From NCBI GenBank assembly GCA_001783035.1, contig MFQK01000047.1:1855-17033 (forward strand): a DNA stretch of 15,179 nucleotides, given 5' to 3'. The DNA is from Candidatus Magasanikbacteria bacterium RIFCSPLOWO2_02_FULL_44_11. Lineage in GTDB: Bacteria; Patescibacteriota; Patescibacteriia; Magasanikbacterales; GWA2-37-8. A program made the position numbers and the translations under genes. This document shows, piece by piece, positions 7,268 through 13,869 of this stretch (position 1 is its first letter; the number at the start of each line of letters is the position of its first letter). The notes under the pieces are model-generated. The model made no database searches. It saw only the letters and a list, made by a program, of their open reading frames with translations, and had not been told where the DNA came from.

Positions 7268-7319
7268 TGGCCGCGATAGAGAATTGTCCGCGGTCACAAC
7301 ACTTCGCGGCGGCGTGTTG
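7264..7319. repeat. Two further inverted repeats overlapping the pnp terminator
   Basis: GTTGTGGCCGCG (7264-7275) pairs with CGCGGTCACAAC (7289-7300), 12 bp with one G.U. CAACAC (7297-7302) then pairs with GTGTTG (7314-7319). Each hairpin shares 4 nt with its neighbour, so adjacent stems cannot all be complete at once. No T-run follows either. The rest of the interval to 7430 is AT-rich with no other gene that I can support. Confidence 0.6.
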
Positions 7320-7406
7320 ATCGCGGATACGAATGGTTTTTCTTTATGATAATTTTATCTTCTTGGTGCTATTATTTTTCAGCTGGTACGTTCATTTTTA
7401 CGCCAG

Positions 7407-7435
7407 TTGCTTTTATTAATTTAATCAAGTATAGT
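7407..7435 (+). promoter_or_regulatory. Possible promoter for the coiled-coil gene
   Basis: TTGCTT, 17 bp, TATAGT ending directly before ATG 7436. If it is used, transcription would begin a few bases inside the annotated start, which would favour the next in-frame ATG at 7457. Confidence 0.4.
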
Positions 7436-7771
7436 ATGGAAAAGAACCAAACATCTATGTTTAACAAAGGCCAAGTGCAACAATTGAAAGGGCTGCTCGA
7501 CGAACAAACGGTGCACCTAAAATCGTATGTGAAAGAACAAATGATGGAAACACTCCTCGAGTATTCCAATACCTTTTTAATACCCCAATTGGATGATTTG
7601 CGGCAAGAATTGAAAAAGGACATGGTTGAATTGAGAAACGATCTTAGGATCGAATTCAAAAGCGATATTGGTGGGTTAAAATACGAATTAAAGAGTTATG
7701 TCGATGATAAGCTTGCAGATCAAACCGCCGAAATTTTTGAACGAATGGATAGAAAATTGGCGAGCGCCTAG
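7436..7771 (+). CDS. Small coiled-coil protein, unknown function
   Basis: 111-aa charged protein, mostly helical with heptad-like spacing: LKGLLDEQTVHLKSYVKEQM, then LRQELKKDMVELRNDLRIEF and LKSYVDDKLADQTAEIFERM. It has no signal peptide or membrane helix from this start. The frame is open further upstream to an ATG at 7346, which would add a hydrophobic segment (SAGTFIFTPVAFINLI) that could act as a membrane anchor; the promoter-like sequence at 7407-7435 argues against it. A third option is ATG 7457. The gene stands alone, between the pnp terminator and its own terminator. I do not recognise the family with certainty. Confidence 0.7.
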   Translation: MEKNQTSMFNKGQVQQLKGLLDEQTVHLKSYVKEQMMETLLEYSNTFLIPQLDDLRQELKKDMVELRNDLRIEFKSDIGGLKYELKSYVDDKLADQTAEIFERMDRKLASA

Positions 7772-7794
7772 AGTTGAGCAGTTACTTACGAATG

Positions 7795-7822
7795 GCCTCT
7801 CTTTCGACGGAGAGGCTTTTTT
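7795..7822 (+). terminator. Intrinsic terminator
   Basis: GCCTCTC (7795-7801) and GAGAGGC (7810-7816) form a 7-bp stem with an 8-nt loop, followed by six T. It begins 23 nt after the stop of the coiled-coil gene. Confidence 0.9.
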
Positions 7823-7833
7823 AGTGACAAGCC

Positions 7834-7862
7834 TTGATTTTTCTGTTATTCTGTGGTTACAT
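7834..7862 (+). promoter_or_regulatory. Probable promoter for tRNA-Leu
   Basis: TTGATT (7834-7839), 17 bp, TTACAT (7857-7862); the predicted start near 7869 is 5 nt before the tRNA. It may also serve the Smr and acidic-protein genes. Confidence 0.5.
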
Positions 7863-7873
7863 ATGCCGACCAT

Positions 7874-7955
7874 GGGCAAGTGGCGGAATTGGTATGCGCG
7901 CATGCCTTAGGAGCATGTTCCTTCGGGAGTGAGGGTTCGAGTCCCTCCTTGCCCA
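7874..7955 (+). tRNA. tRNA-Leu (TAG anticodon)
   Basis: Class II tRNA with a long variable arm (TTCCTTCGGGAGT). Acceptor GGGCAAG/CTTGCCC with discriminator A; anticodon stem CATGC/GCATG with loop CTTAGGA, anticodon TAG, reading CUA. T arm GAGGG/CCCTC with loop TTCGAGT. CCA is not encoded (CAC follows). Confidence 0.95.
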
Positions 7956-7964
7956 CACATAGTT

Positions 7965-8225
7965 ATGAATGTACGAATTTTTGCCGCTTCGCTGCGGCAC
8001 GACCTGCCGACTCTTGACTTGCACGGGTTATACCCAAGTGAGGCACTGGAACGCTTGGAGATTTTTTTGTATACTACGTCTCACCAAGATACGGCAGCCA
8101 AAATTATCTATGGCATCGGTACCGGTAAGCTGGAAGAAGCGGTGAACGCTTATCTTCGTAAGCATCCGGCAATCGACCACGTCATAGGCGAGACGGGCTA
8201 CTGCATCATTTTATTCGCAAATTAA
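7965..8225 (+). CDS. Stand-alone Smr-domain protein
   Basis: 86-aa protein consisting of little more than a Smr (small MutS-related) domain, the nuclease-like domain found at the C-terminus of MutS2 and in short stand-alone proteins that cut or bind nucleic acids, including mRNA on stalled ribosomes in known cases. The family motifs are present: LDLHGLYPSEALERLEIFL (DLHG at 18-21) and KIIYGIGTGKLEEAVNAYL, with YGIGTG replacing the usual HGxGxG, then GYCIILF. The start is ATG 7965; the GTG at 7929 is inside tRNA-Leu. It begins 9 nt after the tRNA and ends 4 nt before the next gene. Confidence 0.85.
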   Translation: MNVRIFAASLRHDLPTLDLHGLYPSEALERLEIFLYTTSHQDTAAKIIYGIGTGKLEEAVNAYLRKHPAIDHVIGETGYCIILFAN

Positions 8226-8229
8226 TTAT

Positions 8230-8577
8230 ATGGCCATCACTACGTTAACCATCGACAATCTGTATCACGAAATTGTGGAATTAGCGCGCGAGCAAGGCGC
8301 TCAGACGCGGGAATTGTGGAACGAGATTGTTGACGAGGTCGTCGAGGGGCACATTGATCTCGGGGAGCTCGATGCCGACCAAAATACCGAGGGGATGAAA
8401 GAGGTTTTGCGCGCCAAATGGAATACATTTAGAGAAGAATTAGCTGAAGAAGAGAAAAATAAGGATGAATTTGAGGAAGATACGACCACGGTTGTAGAAG
8501 AGAAAAAGGATATGGAAGAAAAAGAAGAGGAAGAGGACACCGATGATTTTTTGGGGAACAACGACGAAGAGTATTAA
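8230..8577 (+). CDS. Small acidic protein, unknown function
   Basis: 115 aa. The N-terminal 70 residues look folded and helical (IDNLYHEIVELAREQGAQTR, then ELWNEIVDEVVEGH); after that the sequence is almost entirely Glu/Asp with some Lys and ends in DDFLGNNDEEY, so that tail is probably disordered. No signal peptide, membrane helix or catalytic motif is visible. It starts 4 nt after the Smr gene with no Shine-Dalgarno, so the two are likely cotranscribed. A terminator follows 30 nt downstream. I cannot name the family. Confidence 0.8.
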   Translation: MAITTLTIDNLYHEIVELAREQGAQTRELWNEIVDEVVEGHIDLGELDADQNTEGMKEVLRAKWNTFREELAEEEKNKDEFEEDTTTVVEEKKDMEEKEEEEDTDDFLGNNDEEY

Positions 8578-8607
8578 AAAGGTGGTCGTCCTGTCGACAG
8601 CTATTTT

Positions 8608-8635
8608 ATTGGCTAAGATTAGCCAATTATTTTTT
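8608..8635 (+). terminator. Intrinsic terminator
   Basis: ATTGGCTA (8608-8615) pairs perfectly with TAGCCAAT (8620-8627), loop AGAT, followed by TATTTTTT. It closes the tRNA-Leu/Smr/acidic-protein unit. Confidence 0.85.
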
Positions 8636-8636
8636 C

Positions 8637-8677
8637 TTAACAATTGGTTGACAAGGTGGTATACTAAGAAATATCAT
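8637..8677 (+). promoter_or_regulatory. Two overlapping promoters for the 594-aa protein
   Basis: Promoter A: TTAACA (8637-8642), 17 bp, TATACT (8660-8665), with an extended -10 (TGG before TATACT). Promoter B: TTGACA (8648-8653), 18 bp, TATCAT (8672-8677). Both point toward ATG 8695. Promoter A begins right after the preceding terminator T-run. Confidence 0.65.
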
Positions 8678-8694
8678 AATAATTCCATAATTGT

Positions 8695-10479
8695 ATGACG
8701 ACAGAAAATTTAGAAGAACTTTTGGCTGGAGCCCTTGATGAGCAGGGTCAGTTTGAAAAAGAGAACATTAAAAAAGAGGAAGCTTTGGTATTGTCCAAAA
8801 AGGAAGAAGAGGAAAAACGCGAAGCGGAGCAGGTAAAAGCAAGGGAAGAAAAACAACAACAAATTGATAAAGGAAAATTAAATCTTGAAAATTTGATTGA
8901 AAAGGAAAGAAGCGCCGCTAAAGAAGCAGTCAAAATAGAAAAATTGTTGACGCAAGCTAGAACCATGATTGCCGATCTGGAAAAGGACAATAAAGAAATT
9001 TCACCCGCTTTACGCAATGCTTTAGGAAAACTGGAGCTGGCTTTTTCGGACGCGAAAGAATCGATTGAAACATCTTTCGGCGAAGTAAAATCAGCCGCCG
9101 GAGACACGGAGGTGTATGGCGCGGTGCAGGAAGAAGCGGAAAAGGAAAATACTCTTAGTAATAAAGAAAAGGCAGAGCGATATGCTGCCGAGCAAATAAA
9201 AGCGTTAGGTTTGGACAGACTTTCTTTTTCCCCTGAAACGCGACAAGAGGATTGGAAAAAAGTGCTTGAGTATTTTGGTGGCGAGGAGGCTGTTCTTCAT
9301 TTGCTTAAAATATACTCACGTGAGGAAATTGATAAGGTTTTTGAAACTTCGCCCTATGAAAAAAATCAAACGGTGGCTGAAAAATTGAAAAATACTTTTA
9401 AGGCCGGTTCCCGTTATAAGGAAGGGCATACAGATTATTTAAAGAGAAGGGAGAACACGCCGTACACAATAGCAGACACTCGTATTTTATCCGATTTTAG
9501 AAGCGTTCTATTTAAGGAAAAAGAGGGTGAGGAGCCGTTGAATTTTAAAAAAAGGTCTTATGACGAGGACCAGGTTACTATTTATGATAAAGCGAAGGGG
9601 TTGTTTAAAAAAGATACAATATATGATTTGGCGCTTGAAAATGTGGCACACTATGACGGAGACAAAGGTGAAACACATAAGGAGTTTATAGAGTACATCC
9701 AAAAAGATCTTTATCGAAAGAAATATAATGAATTGAGTGCGGAAGATAGACAGCGTGAGAAAGCTCAAGCAGAATGGAATAGTATGCATGATGAGGCTGC
9801 TAAAGAAAACAAAAATTTTGATAGCAATAAACGGCAAAAGCAAGCAGAAGCCGAGGCAAAAGTTCGCCAAGAAGCAAAAGAAGCGGAAGCTTTACAGGAA
9901 GCAAGAGAAGCTCTTAATGTAGCCAAGAAAAAGGAGCGTGAATTGCAAGATTTTGTAATAAATAGCCAAGAGTTCGCTGTTAGTCCGAAAGGATCTGAGC
10001 TCGGCTATGTAAGGCAAGCCGACAAGCTGAACAAAGACTTGTTCGAAACAGTAAATCAAAAATCGAAAACAGAAAATGATCTTTTTAAGGTAGAACATAC
10101 ATTTTTCAAGTCTGGTCGAAAAGCATTGAAAGAAAAGTCGGAAAATTTAAAGATACAAGCAAAAGAAAAACTTGAGAAACTTATTGAACTTACCGAAAAA
10201 GCAATTGATGAGCTTGGAAAATATAACCAATTATTCAATGAATTTTCTGAAAAGATTAAGGTGTACGCTGACGCGCACAAAAAGTATGTTCATGAACATT
10301 CACTAACAAAAGAGCGTAAGCCGCACTTGGTTGGTGCGGTGAAAGACGAGTTCCGTTATATGGAGGAAGGAAGCGGTAGTAGCGAAAATTATTTTTATAG
10401 AGATTTAAATTATCTGCTGGACACTCAAGTATTGACTGAAAAATTGCGGGGGTATAGGTTACAGTTAAGTCGATTGTAA
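8695..10479 (+). CDS. Large charged coiled-coil protein, unknown function
   Basis: 594 aa, very rich in Glu, Lys, Ala and Gln. Residues about 20-120 and 340-525 are long coiled-coil-prone helices (for example EKREAEQVKAREEKQQQ and ARQEAKEAEALQEAREAL-like stretches). In between is a more globular region with normal composition (LGLDRLSFSPETRQEDWKKV, then YFGGEEAVLHLLKIYSREEI). No signal peptide, TM helix, Walker motif or known catalytic signature is seen, so it is probably cytoplasmic. It has its own promoters and terminator, thus a single-gene unit. Similar long Glu/Lys coiled-coil proteins are common in CPR genomes without assigned function; I do not recognise this family. Confidence 0.88.
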   Translation: MTTENLEELLAGALDEQGQFEKENIKKEEALVLSKKEEEEKREAEQVKAREEKQQQIDKGKLNLENLIEKERSAAKEAVKIEKLLTQARTMIADLEKDNKEISPALRNALGKLELAFSDAKESIETSFGEVKSAAGDTEVYGAVQEEAEKENTLSNKEKAERYAAEQIKALGLDRLSFSPETRQEDWKKVLEYFGGEEAVLHLLKIYSREEIDKVFETSPYEKNQTVAEKLKNTFKAGSRYKEGHTDYLKRRENTPYTIADTRILSDFRSVLFKEKEGEEPLNFKKRSYDEDQVTIYDKAKGLFKKDTIYDLALENVAHYDGDKGETHKEFIEYIQKDLYRKKYNELSAEDRQREKAQAEWNSMHDEAAKENKNFDSNKRQKQAEAEAKVRQEAKEAEALQEAREALNVAKKKERELQDFVINSQEFAVSPKGSELGYVRQADKLNKDLFETVNQKSKTENDLFKVEHTFFKSGRKALKEKSENLKIQAKEKLEKLIELTEKAIDELGKYNQLFNEFSEKIKVYADAHKKYVHEHSLTKERKPHLVGAVKDEFRYMEEGSGSSENYFYRDLNYLLDTQVLTEKLRGYRLQLSRL

Positions 10480-10488
10480 TATCTTTTC

Positions 10489-10514
10489 AAACTGGCCTAA
10501 CAAGCCGGTTTTTT
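10489..10514 (+). terminator. Intrinsic terminator
   Basis: AAACTGGC pairs with GCCGGTTT (one T.G) around a loop of 7 nt and is followed by a T-run. It starts 10 nt after the stop of the 594-aa gene. Confidence 0.85.
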
Positions 10515-10563
10515 GTTACTCTCGAACTCATACTTTATCCTCACTTTATCCCCATTGTGCCTC

Positions 10564-10592
10564 TTGACAAGAAATAAGAATCGATGTATAAT
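10564..10592 (+). promoter_or_regulatory. Perfect consensus promoter upstream of the 23S region
   Basis: TTGACA (10564-10569), exactly 17 bp, TATAAT (10587-10592): a full sigma70 consensus, the strongest in the window. Just upstream ACTTTATCC occurs twice in tandem (about 10532-10551). It is the only strong promoter between the previous terminator and the 23S gene, so it probably drives the leader and perhaps 23S rRNA. Confidence 0.85.
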
Positions 10593-10598
10593 CGCGCA

Positions 10599-10797
10599 TA
10601 CGATAAACCCTCCGAAAGGAGACCACGTCCACAAGACATTGGAAGCATCGTAATCGCTTGGACCTCTGGGGTAAAAAAAGTAGCGTTTTAAACAACCATG
10701 TTTACCATCACTACAACCTTTTACTCTGATCATCCAAGCGGTTAAAAAGTTCTCACGAATTTTAACCAGGGCCGCTTGATTGCGGTTCTGTTTTTTT
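10599..10797 (+). ncRNA. Attenuator-like leader RNA or small RNA
   Basis: From the predicted start to the terminator T-run, about 200 nt with no convincing gene but strong, competing pairings. GTCCA (10627-10631) pairs with TGGAC (10659-10663). CGCTTGGA (10655-10662) can instead pair with TCCAAGCG (10733-10740). CAAGC plus GGTTAAAA (10735-10747) can pair with TTTTAACC (10760-10767) and GCTTG (10774-10778), which would break the terminator stem. A 15-codon ORF (10698-10745, MFTITTTFYSDHPSG) ends inside these arms but has no ribosome-binding site. It could be a transcription attenuator for the downstream rRNA or a free small RNA. I matched it to no known family (not tmRNA, SRP RNA or T-box). 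Confidence 0.5.
10767..10797 (+). terminator. Intrinsic terminator within the 23S leader
   Basis: CAGGGCCGC (10767-10775) pairs with GCGGTTCTG (10782-10790), 9 bp with two G.U, loop TTGATT, followed by seven T. It lies between the consensus promoter and the 23S gene. Confidence 0.7.
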
Positions 10798-10957
10798 GCC
10801 CACCGGGTATTTGGCAGACGGCTGCGACAAAAAAATCATCTCGATCGAAGTCAGCAATCTTCCAAAAAGATTTCTCACTCTGATTGAAATGACTGTCCCG
10901 ACTGAAACGGATCGCACGTTGACAATTCAACAGTATATAGCAACTAAAATCAAATAG
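10796..10957 (+). pseudogene. Coding-like remnant upstream of the 23S gene
   Basis: From a TTG at 10796 the frame reads 53 codons to TAG 10957, including KKIISIEVSNLPKRFLTLIE and MTVPTETDRTLTIQQYIATK. The composition looks protein-like, but no ribosome-binding site or ATG precedes it (the only ATG, 10889, leaves 22 codons) and the upstream frame is closed by TAA at 10763. It may be the 3' end of a decayed gene whose earlier parts lie in other frames (NQGRLIAVLFF in the next frame at about 10765-10795), or chance. No family recognised. Confidence 0.2.
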
Positions 10958-10962
10958 GGTAT

Positions 10963-11021
10963 GTAGGTTCCGGAATTCGGAAATCGGAGATCAGATTTCC
11001 GACATCCGATATCCGGTCTAC
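10963..11021 (+). repeat. Heptamer-repeat hairpin upstream of 23S
   Basis: Six consecutive 7-mers of the form CNGANNT (10971-11012: CGGAATT, CGGAAAT, CGGAGAT, CAGATTT, CCGACAT, CCGATAT), then CCGG. The array folds on itself: CGGAAATC (10978-10985) with GATTTCCG (10994-11001), CCGGA (10970-10974) with TCCGG (11012-11016), and GTAG (10963-10966) with CTAC (11018-11021). The same 7-nt pattern builds the arms of the IVS inside the 23S gene. Confidence 0.75.
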
Positions 11022-11092
11022 ACACATGCAATAACTGAAAAATGCAGATTCCAAAAAGTAAGCAAAATTGCTAACAAATGCTAAGTAAGAAA

Positions 11093-11128
11093 ATAACATA
11101 ATGAAGCACGATTGAGTGTTTTTGTTAT
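11093..11128 (+). promoter_or_regulatory. Candidate pre-23S processing hairpin
   Basis: ATAACA (11093-11098) pairs with TGTTAT (11123-11128), with inner CAC/GTG, ending exactly at the inferred 23S 5' end. It may help 5' processing. The stretch 11022-11092 is AT-rich with no gene seen. Confidence 0.3.
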
Positions 11129-12315
11129 GCGCAATTAAATAAGGGCGTATGGTGGATGCCTTGACACTAAAAGACGAAGAAGGACGTTGTAGGGTGCGAT
11201 AAGCCTCGGGGAGCTCCCAAACAAGCTTTGATCCGGGGATGTCCGAATGGGGAAACCCATCACGACTTGATCGTGATATCTCACACTGAATACATAGGTG
11301 TGTGAAGGAAACCTAGGGAAGTGAAACATCTCAGTACCTAGAGGAAAAGAAATCGAAGAGATTCCCTGAGTAGTGGCGAGCGAAAAGGGAAAAGTCTAAA
11401 TCATAAACATGTTGTTATCACAAGAGGTTGATCGCAAGATTAATTTTGAATGATAACTTAAAGGACAGGCCGTTGTGTTTATGACGTTGCAAGACATAGA
11501 TGCCAGTTACCTGTGAGACTGGGCAGCATAATGGGGTATTTTTAACAGAATTGTTCTGGAAAGAACAACCGAAGAGGGTAATAGTCCCGTACGTGAAAAA
11601 AATACACCAGCTGTAGTTTATGTTCTTAAGTAGGGCGGGACTCGTGAAATTCCGTCTGAATCTGGGCCGACTATGGTCTAAGACTAAAAACTTTTAGTGA
11701 TCGATAGTGGACAAGTACCACGAGGGAACGGTGAAAAGCAGCCTGTTGAAGGCGATGAAATAGTATCTGAAACCGTACGCTTACAAAGAGCGGGAGTCCG
11801 TAGCTGTCGCAAGATAGCTGGATGACCGTGTTCCTATTGAAGAATGAGCCTGCGAGTATGCTGTATGTCGTCGCTTAAACCCTTCTGGGGTGGAGGCATA
11901 GGGAAACCGAGTCTGAAAGGGCGCATATGATGGCATGCACATAACCCGAAACCGGGTGAGCTATCCATGACCAGGATGAACGTTGGCGAAAGCCAACGGG
12001 AGGTCCGAACTCACGAGCCGTGCAACACTCGGAGATGAGTTGTGGATAGGAGAGAAATTCTAATCGAACTCGGTGATAGCTGGTTCTCCTCGAAATAGTT
12101 TTAGGACTAGCCTCGAGAGTTCCTGTTGGTGGTAGAGCACTGGATGAGAATTGGGTCCTTCGGGATACCGTTTTCAATCAAACTCCGAATACCGACAGCC
12201 AAATCTCGGGAGTCAGACTGTGACGGCTAAGCGCCATAGTCAAAAGGGAAACAGCCCATGATCGCTAGCTAAGGTCCCTAAATCCATGTTAAGTGTAAAA
12301 GGTGGTGTTAACTCT

Positions 12316-12353
<38 letters not shown>

Positions 12354-12440
12354 TAAAGAAAGCGTAACAGCTCACTGGTCAAGAGTTTTCGCGCCGAAAA
12401 TGTATCGGGGCTCAAACATGGTACCGAAGCTGCGAACTAT

Positions 12441-12884
12441 CGGAGGTCGGACTGCAGAAGTCAGAAATCTGAATATTAAGGAGGAAAGTATGTATGATGT
12501 ACAAGATATAAAAGTCTATCGGAATGTGCTGGTTCTTTTAGAACCACTGCAACGATTGGCAAGTCTTATCCCTCGAAGCGATTCACGTTTAAAAATCCAA
12601 CTACTCAACGCCGGAAGATCCGTTCCCGCGCAGATAGCTGAAGGTTTTGCTAAACGTCGATCGCAAAAGGAATACCGTCGGTTTCTGGAAATGGCTATCG
12701 GTTCGTCGGATGAGACCATAACTCACCTACGAATTATCCAGTTAGCACATTTTTCTCAAATCAAAACAGAGACCTGCGCGGCGTTGATCAAGCAATTTAC
12801 GATCATCTCCAAGCAACTTAATAAGTACATTCAAGCAGTATCCAAAAATATTCCAAGATCTGATATCTGAAGTCTGACTTCCGG
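12441..12884 (+). mobile_element. 23S rRNA intervening sequence (IVS) in helix 45
   Basis: The rRNA reads normally to GAAGCTGCGAAC and resumes at GGTAGTGGTAGAGGAGCGTTC, corresponding to E. coli helix 45, a known IVS site. The insert carries an IVS protein gene and is closed by a long imperfect stem: 12436-12453 pairs with 12871-12888 over 18 bp (15 Watson-Crick plus 3 G.U), and weaker pairing continues inward to about 12477/12847. Such IVS are normally cut out by RNase III without religation, leaving fragmented but working 23S rRNA. Exact ends are uncertain by a few bases because the arms merge with helix 45. Confidence 0.9.
12490..12870 (+). CDS. 23S rRNA IVS protein (four-helix bundle, S23 family)
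   Basis: 126-aa member of the four-helix-bundle family encoded by 23S rRNA intervening sequences. Helices are visible in order: KVYRNVLVLLEPLQRLASLI, SRLKIQLLNAGRSVPAQIAE, the conserved IAEGFAKR (49-56) with EYRRFLEMAIGSSDE (61-75), then a last helix (CAALIKQFTIISKQLNKYI). Family members form pentamers; their function is unproven. The start is ATG 12490, with AAGGAGG 6 nt upstream, the best ribosome-binding site in the window; the frame is open back to 12400, but that part is rRNA. The final codons and TGA (12868-12870) lie inside the right arm of the IVS stem, so folding of the rRNA would cover the end of the gene. Confidence 0.93.
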   Translation: MYDVQDIKVYRNVLVLLEPLQRLASLIPRSDSRLKIQLLNAGRSVPAQIAEGFAKRRSQKEYRRFLEMAIGSSDETITHLRIIQLAHFSQIKTETCAALIKQFTIISKQLNKYIQAVSKNIPRSDI

Positions 12885-13556
12885 TAGTGGTAGAGGAGCG
12901 TTCTTAGCGCACAGAAGCCCTAGGCGTGAGCCGGGGTGGAGTGCTAAGAAGTGAGAATGCAGGCATAAGTAGCAATAAGACAGGTGAGAATCCTGTCCGC
13001 CGAAAATCCAAGGTTTCCTGGGCAACGAGAATCGACCCAGGGTTAGTCGATCCTAAGGCCAGGCCGAAAGGCGTAACCGATGGAAGAGCAGGTTAATATT
13101 CCTGCACTATATACAGTTTGGTGCCAAGTGCACATCATAAAGCTTTGCTCGTGTTCTGAATATGCACGTTTCGCAAGATGAAGATGAAACCTTCGGGTGG
13201 AGTCGACGCAAGGGGATGTGGTGTCTAGAAAAGCTTGTCGCCGTTAAGCTGTATATAACCGTACCGTAAACCGACACAGGTGGGTGAGTCGAGGAGACTA
13301 AGGCGTATGAGAGAACCCTCGTTTAGGAACTCTGCAATACAACGGCCGTAACTTCGGGATAAGGCCTGCCCATCGCAAGATGGGTTACAACAAAAGACGC
13401 ACTGCGACTGTTTACCAAAAACACAGCTCCCTGCAAAAGCGCAAGCTGACGTATAGGGAGTGATGCCTGGCCAGTGTCAGAACGTTAAGGGGAGAGCTGC
13501 AAGGCTTGAACTGAAGCGCTGATGAACGCCGGCGGTAACTATAACCGTCCTAAGGT

Positions 13557-13849
13557 GTTCGCCTTCATTTAAAAATGGAAGTGAACAGGACTGGGACGGT
13601 AATAGGAAAAGTTTATGAAAACTTTATAAATAGTCGTGTATAATCGTAAAAAGCTGCTTCGCTCCATCGTAAGATAGAGCAGGTCCTCAAAAACACGCAG
13701 CCATATGCTGAGAAGTCCTTGAACCATGAAGGGCGATCAGCAGGAAAGGCCCTGACTAAGTTTAGTTAGGGAATCCTCAGAGACTAAACGCTGTGCTCCT
13801 TAAATAATAAGGATGAAGTTATAGTCCAGGCTAAAAAAAGGAAAGCCTC
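13557..13849 (+). mobile_element. Group I intron 1, insertion site L1931, ORF-less
   Basis: Splits the invariant CCTAAGGT | AGCGAAATTCC after U1931. Group I core elements are visible: P1 AAGGT (13552-13556) with guide GCCTT (13561-13565) giving a U.G at the splice site; P7 GACTA (13782-13786) with TAGTC (13822-13826) in the typical AAGTTATAGTCC context; P8 TCCTTA/TAAGGA (13797-13802, 13808-13813); a P6-like hairpin near 13750-13771; P9 AGGCT/AGCCT (about 13828-13848). It is 293 nt and has no ORF. The rRNA-based 3' boundary leaves C13849 as last intron base, not the usual terminal G. L1931 is a known group I site in bacteria and organelles. Confidence 0.85.
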
Positions 13850-13869
13850 AGCGAAATTCCTTGTCGGGT
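13850..13869 (+). rRNA. 20-nt 23S rRNA exon between the two introns
   Basis: Exactly matches the universally conserved E. coli positions 1932-1951 (AGCGAAATTCCTTGTCGGGT). It is flanked on both sides by group I introns, so correct 23S needs both to splice. It also supplies the 5' exon strand (TCGGGT) for P1 of intron 2. Confidence 0.9.

Noticed and set aside
7346..7435. Hydrophobic N-terminal extension of the coiled-coil protein
   Set aside because: No ribosome-binding site, and the stretch holds a promoter-like TTGCTT-17-TATAGT; kept only as an alternative start.
10599..10797. tmRNA, SRP RNA or T-box identity for the leader RNA
   Set aside because: No tRNA-like ends, no SRP GGAAG/AGCAG loop, and no T-box GGTGGNACCGCG motif.
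10497..10930. Minus-strand reading frames of 78 and 62 codons
   Set aside because: They run antisense across the terminator, the consensus promoter and the leader RNA, with no start signals or recognisable motif.
10919..10947. Second promoter (TTGACA) just upstream of 23S
   Set aside because: No acceptable -10 at 16-18 bp (only AACTAA; TAAAAT is at 20 bp).
10971..11019. CRISPR array
   Set aside because: The repeat unit is only 7 nt with no spacers, and it folds as one hairpin.
11135..12177. Minus-strand reading frames in the 23S gene
   Set aside because: The sequence is conserved rRNA; open frames are incidental.
12400..12489. Upstream extension of the IVS protein
   Set aside because: Those codons are conserved 23S rRNA and the IVS arm; ATG 12490 has AAGGAGG.
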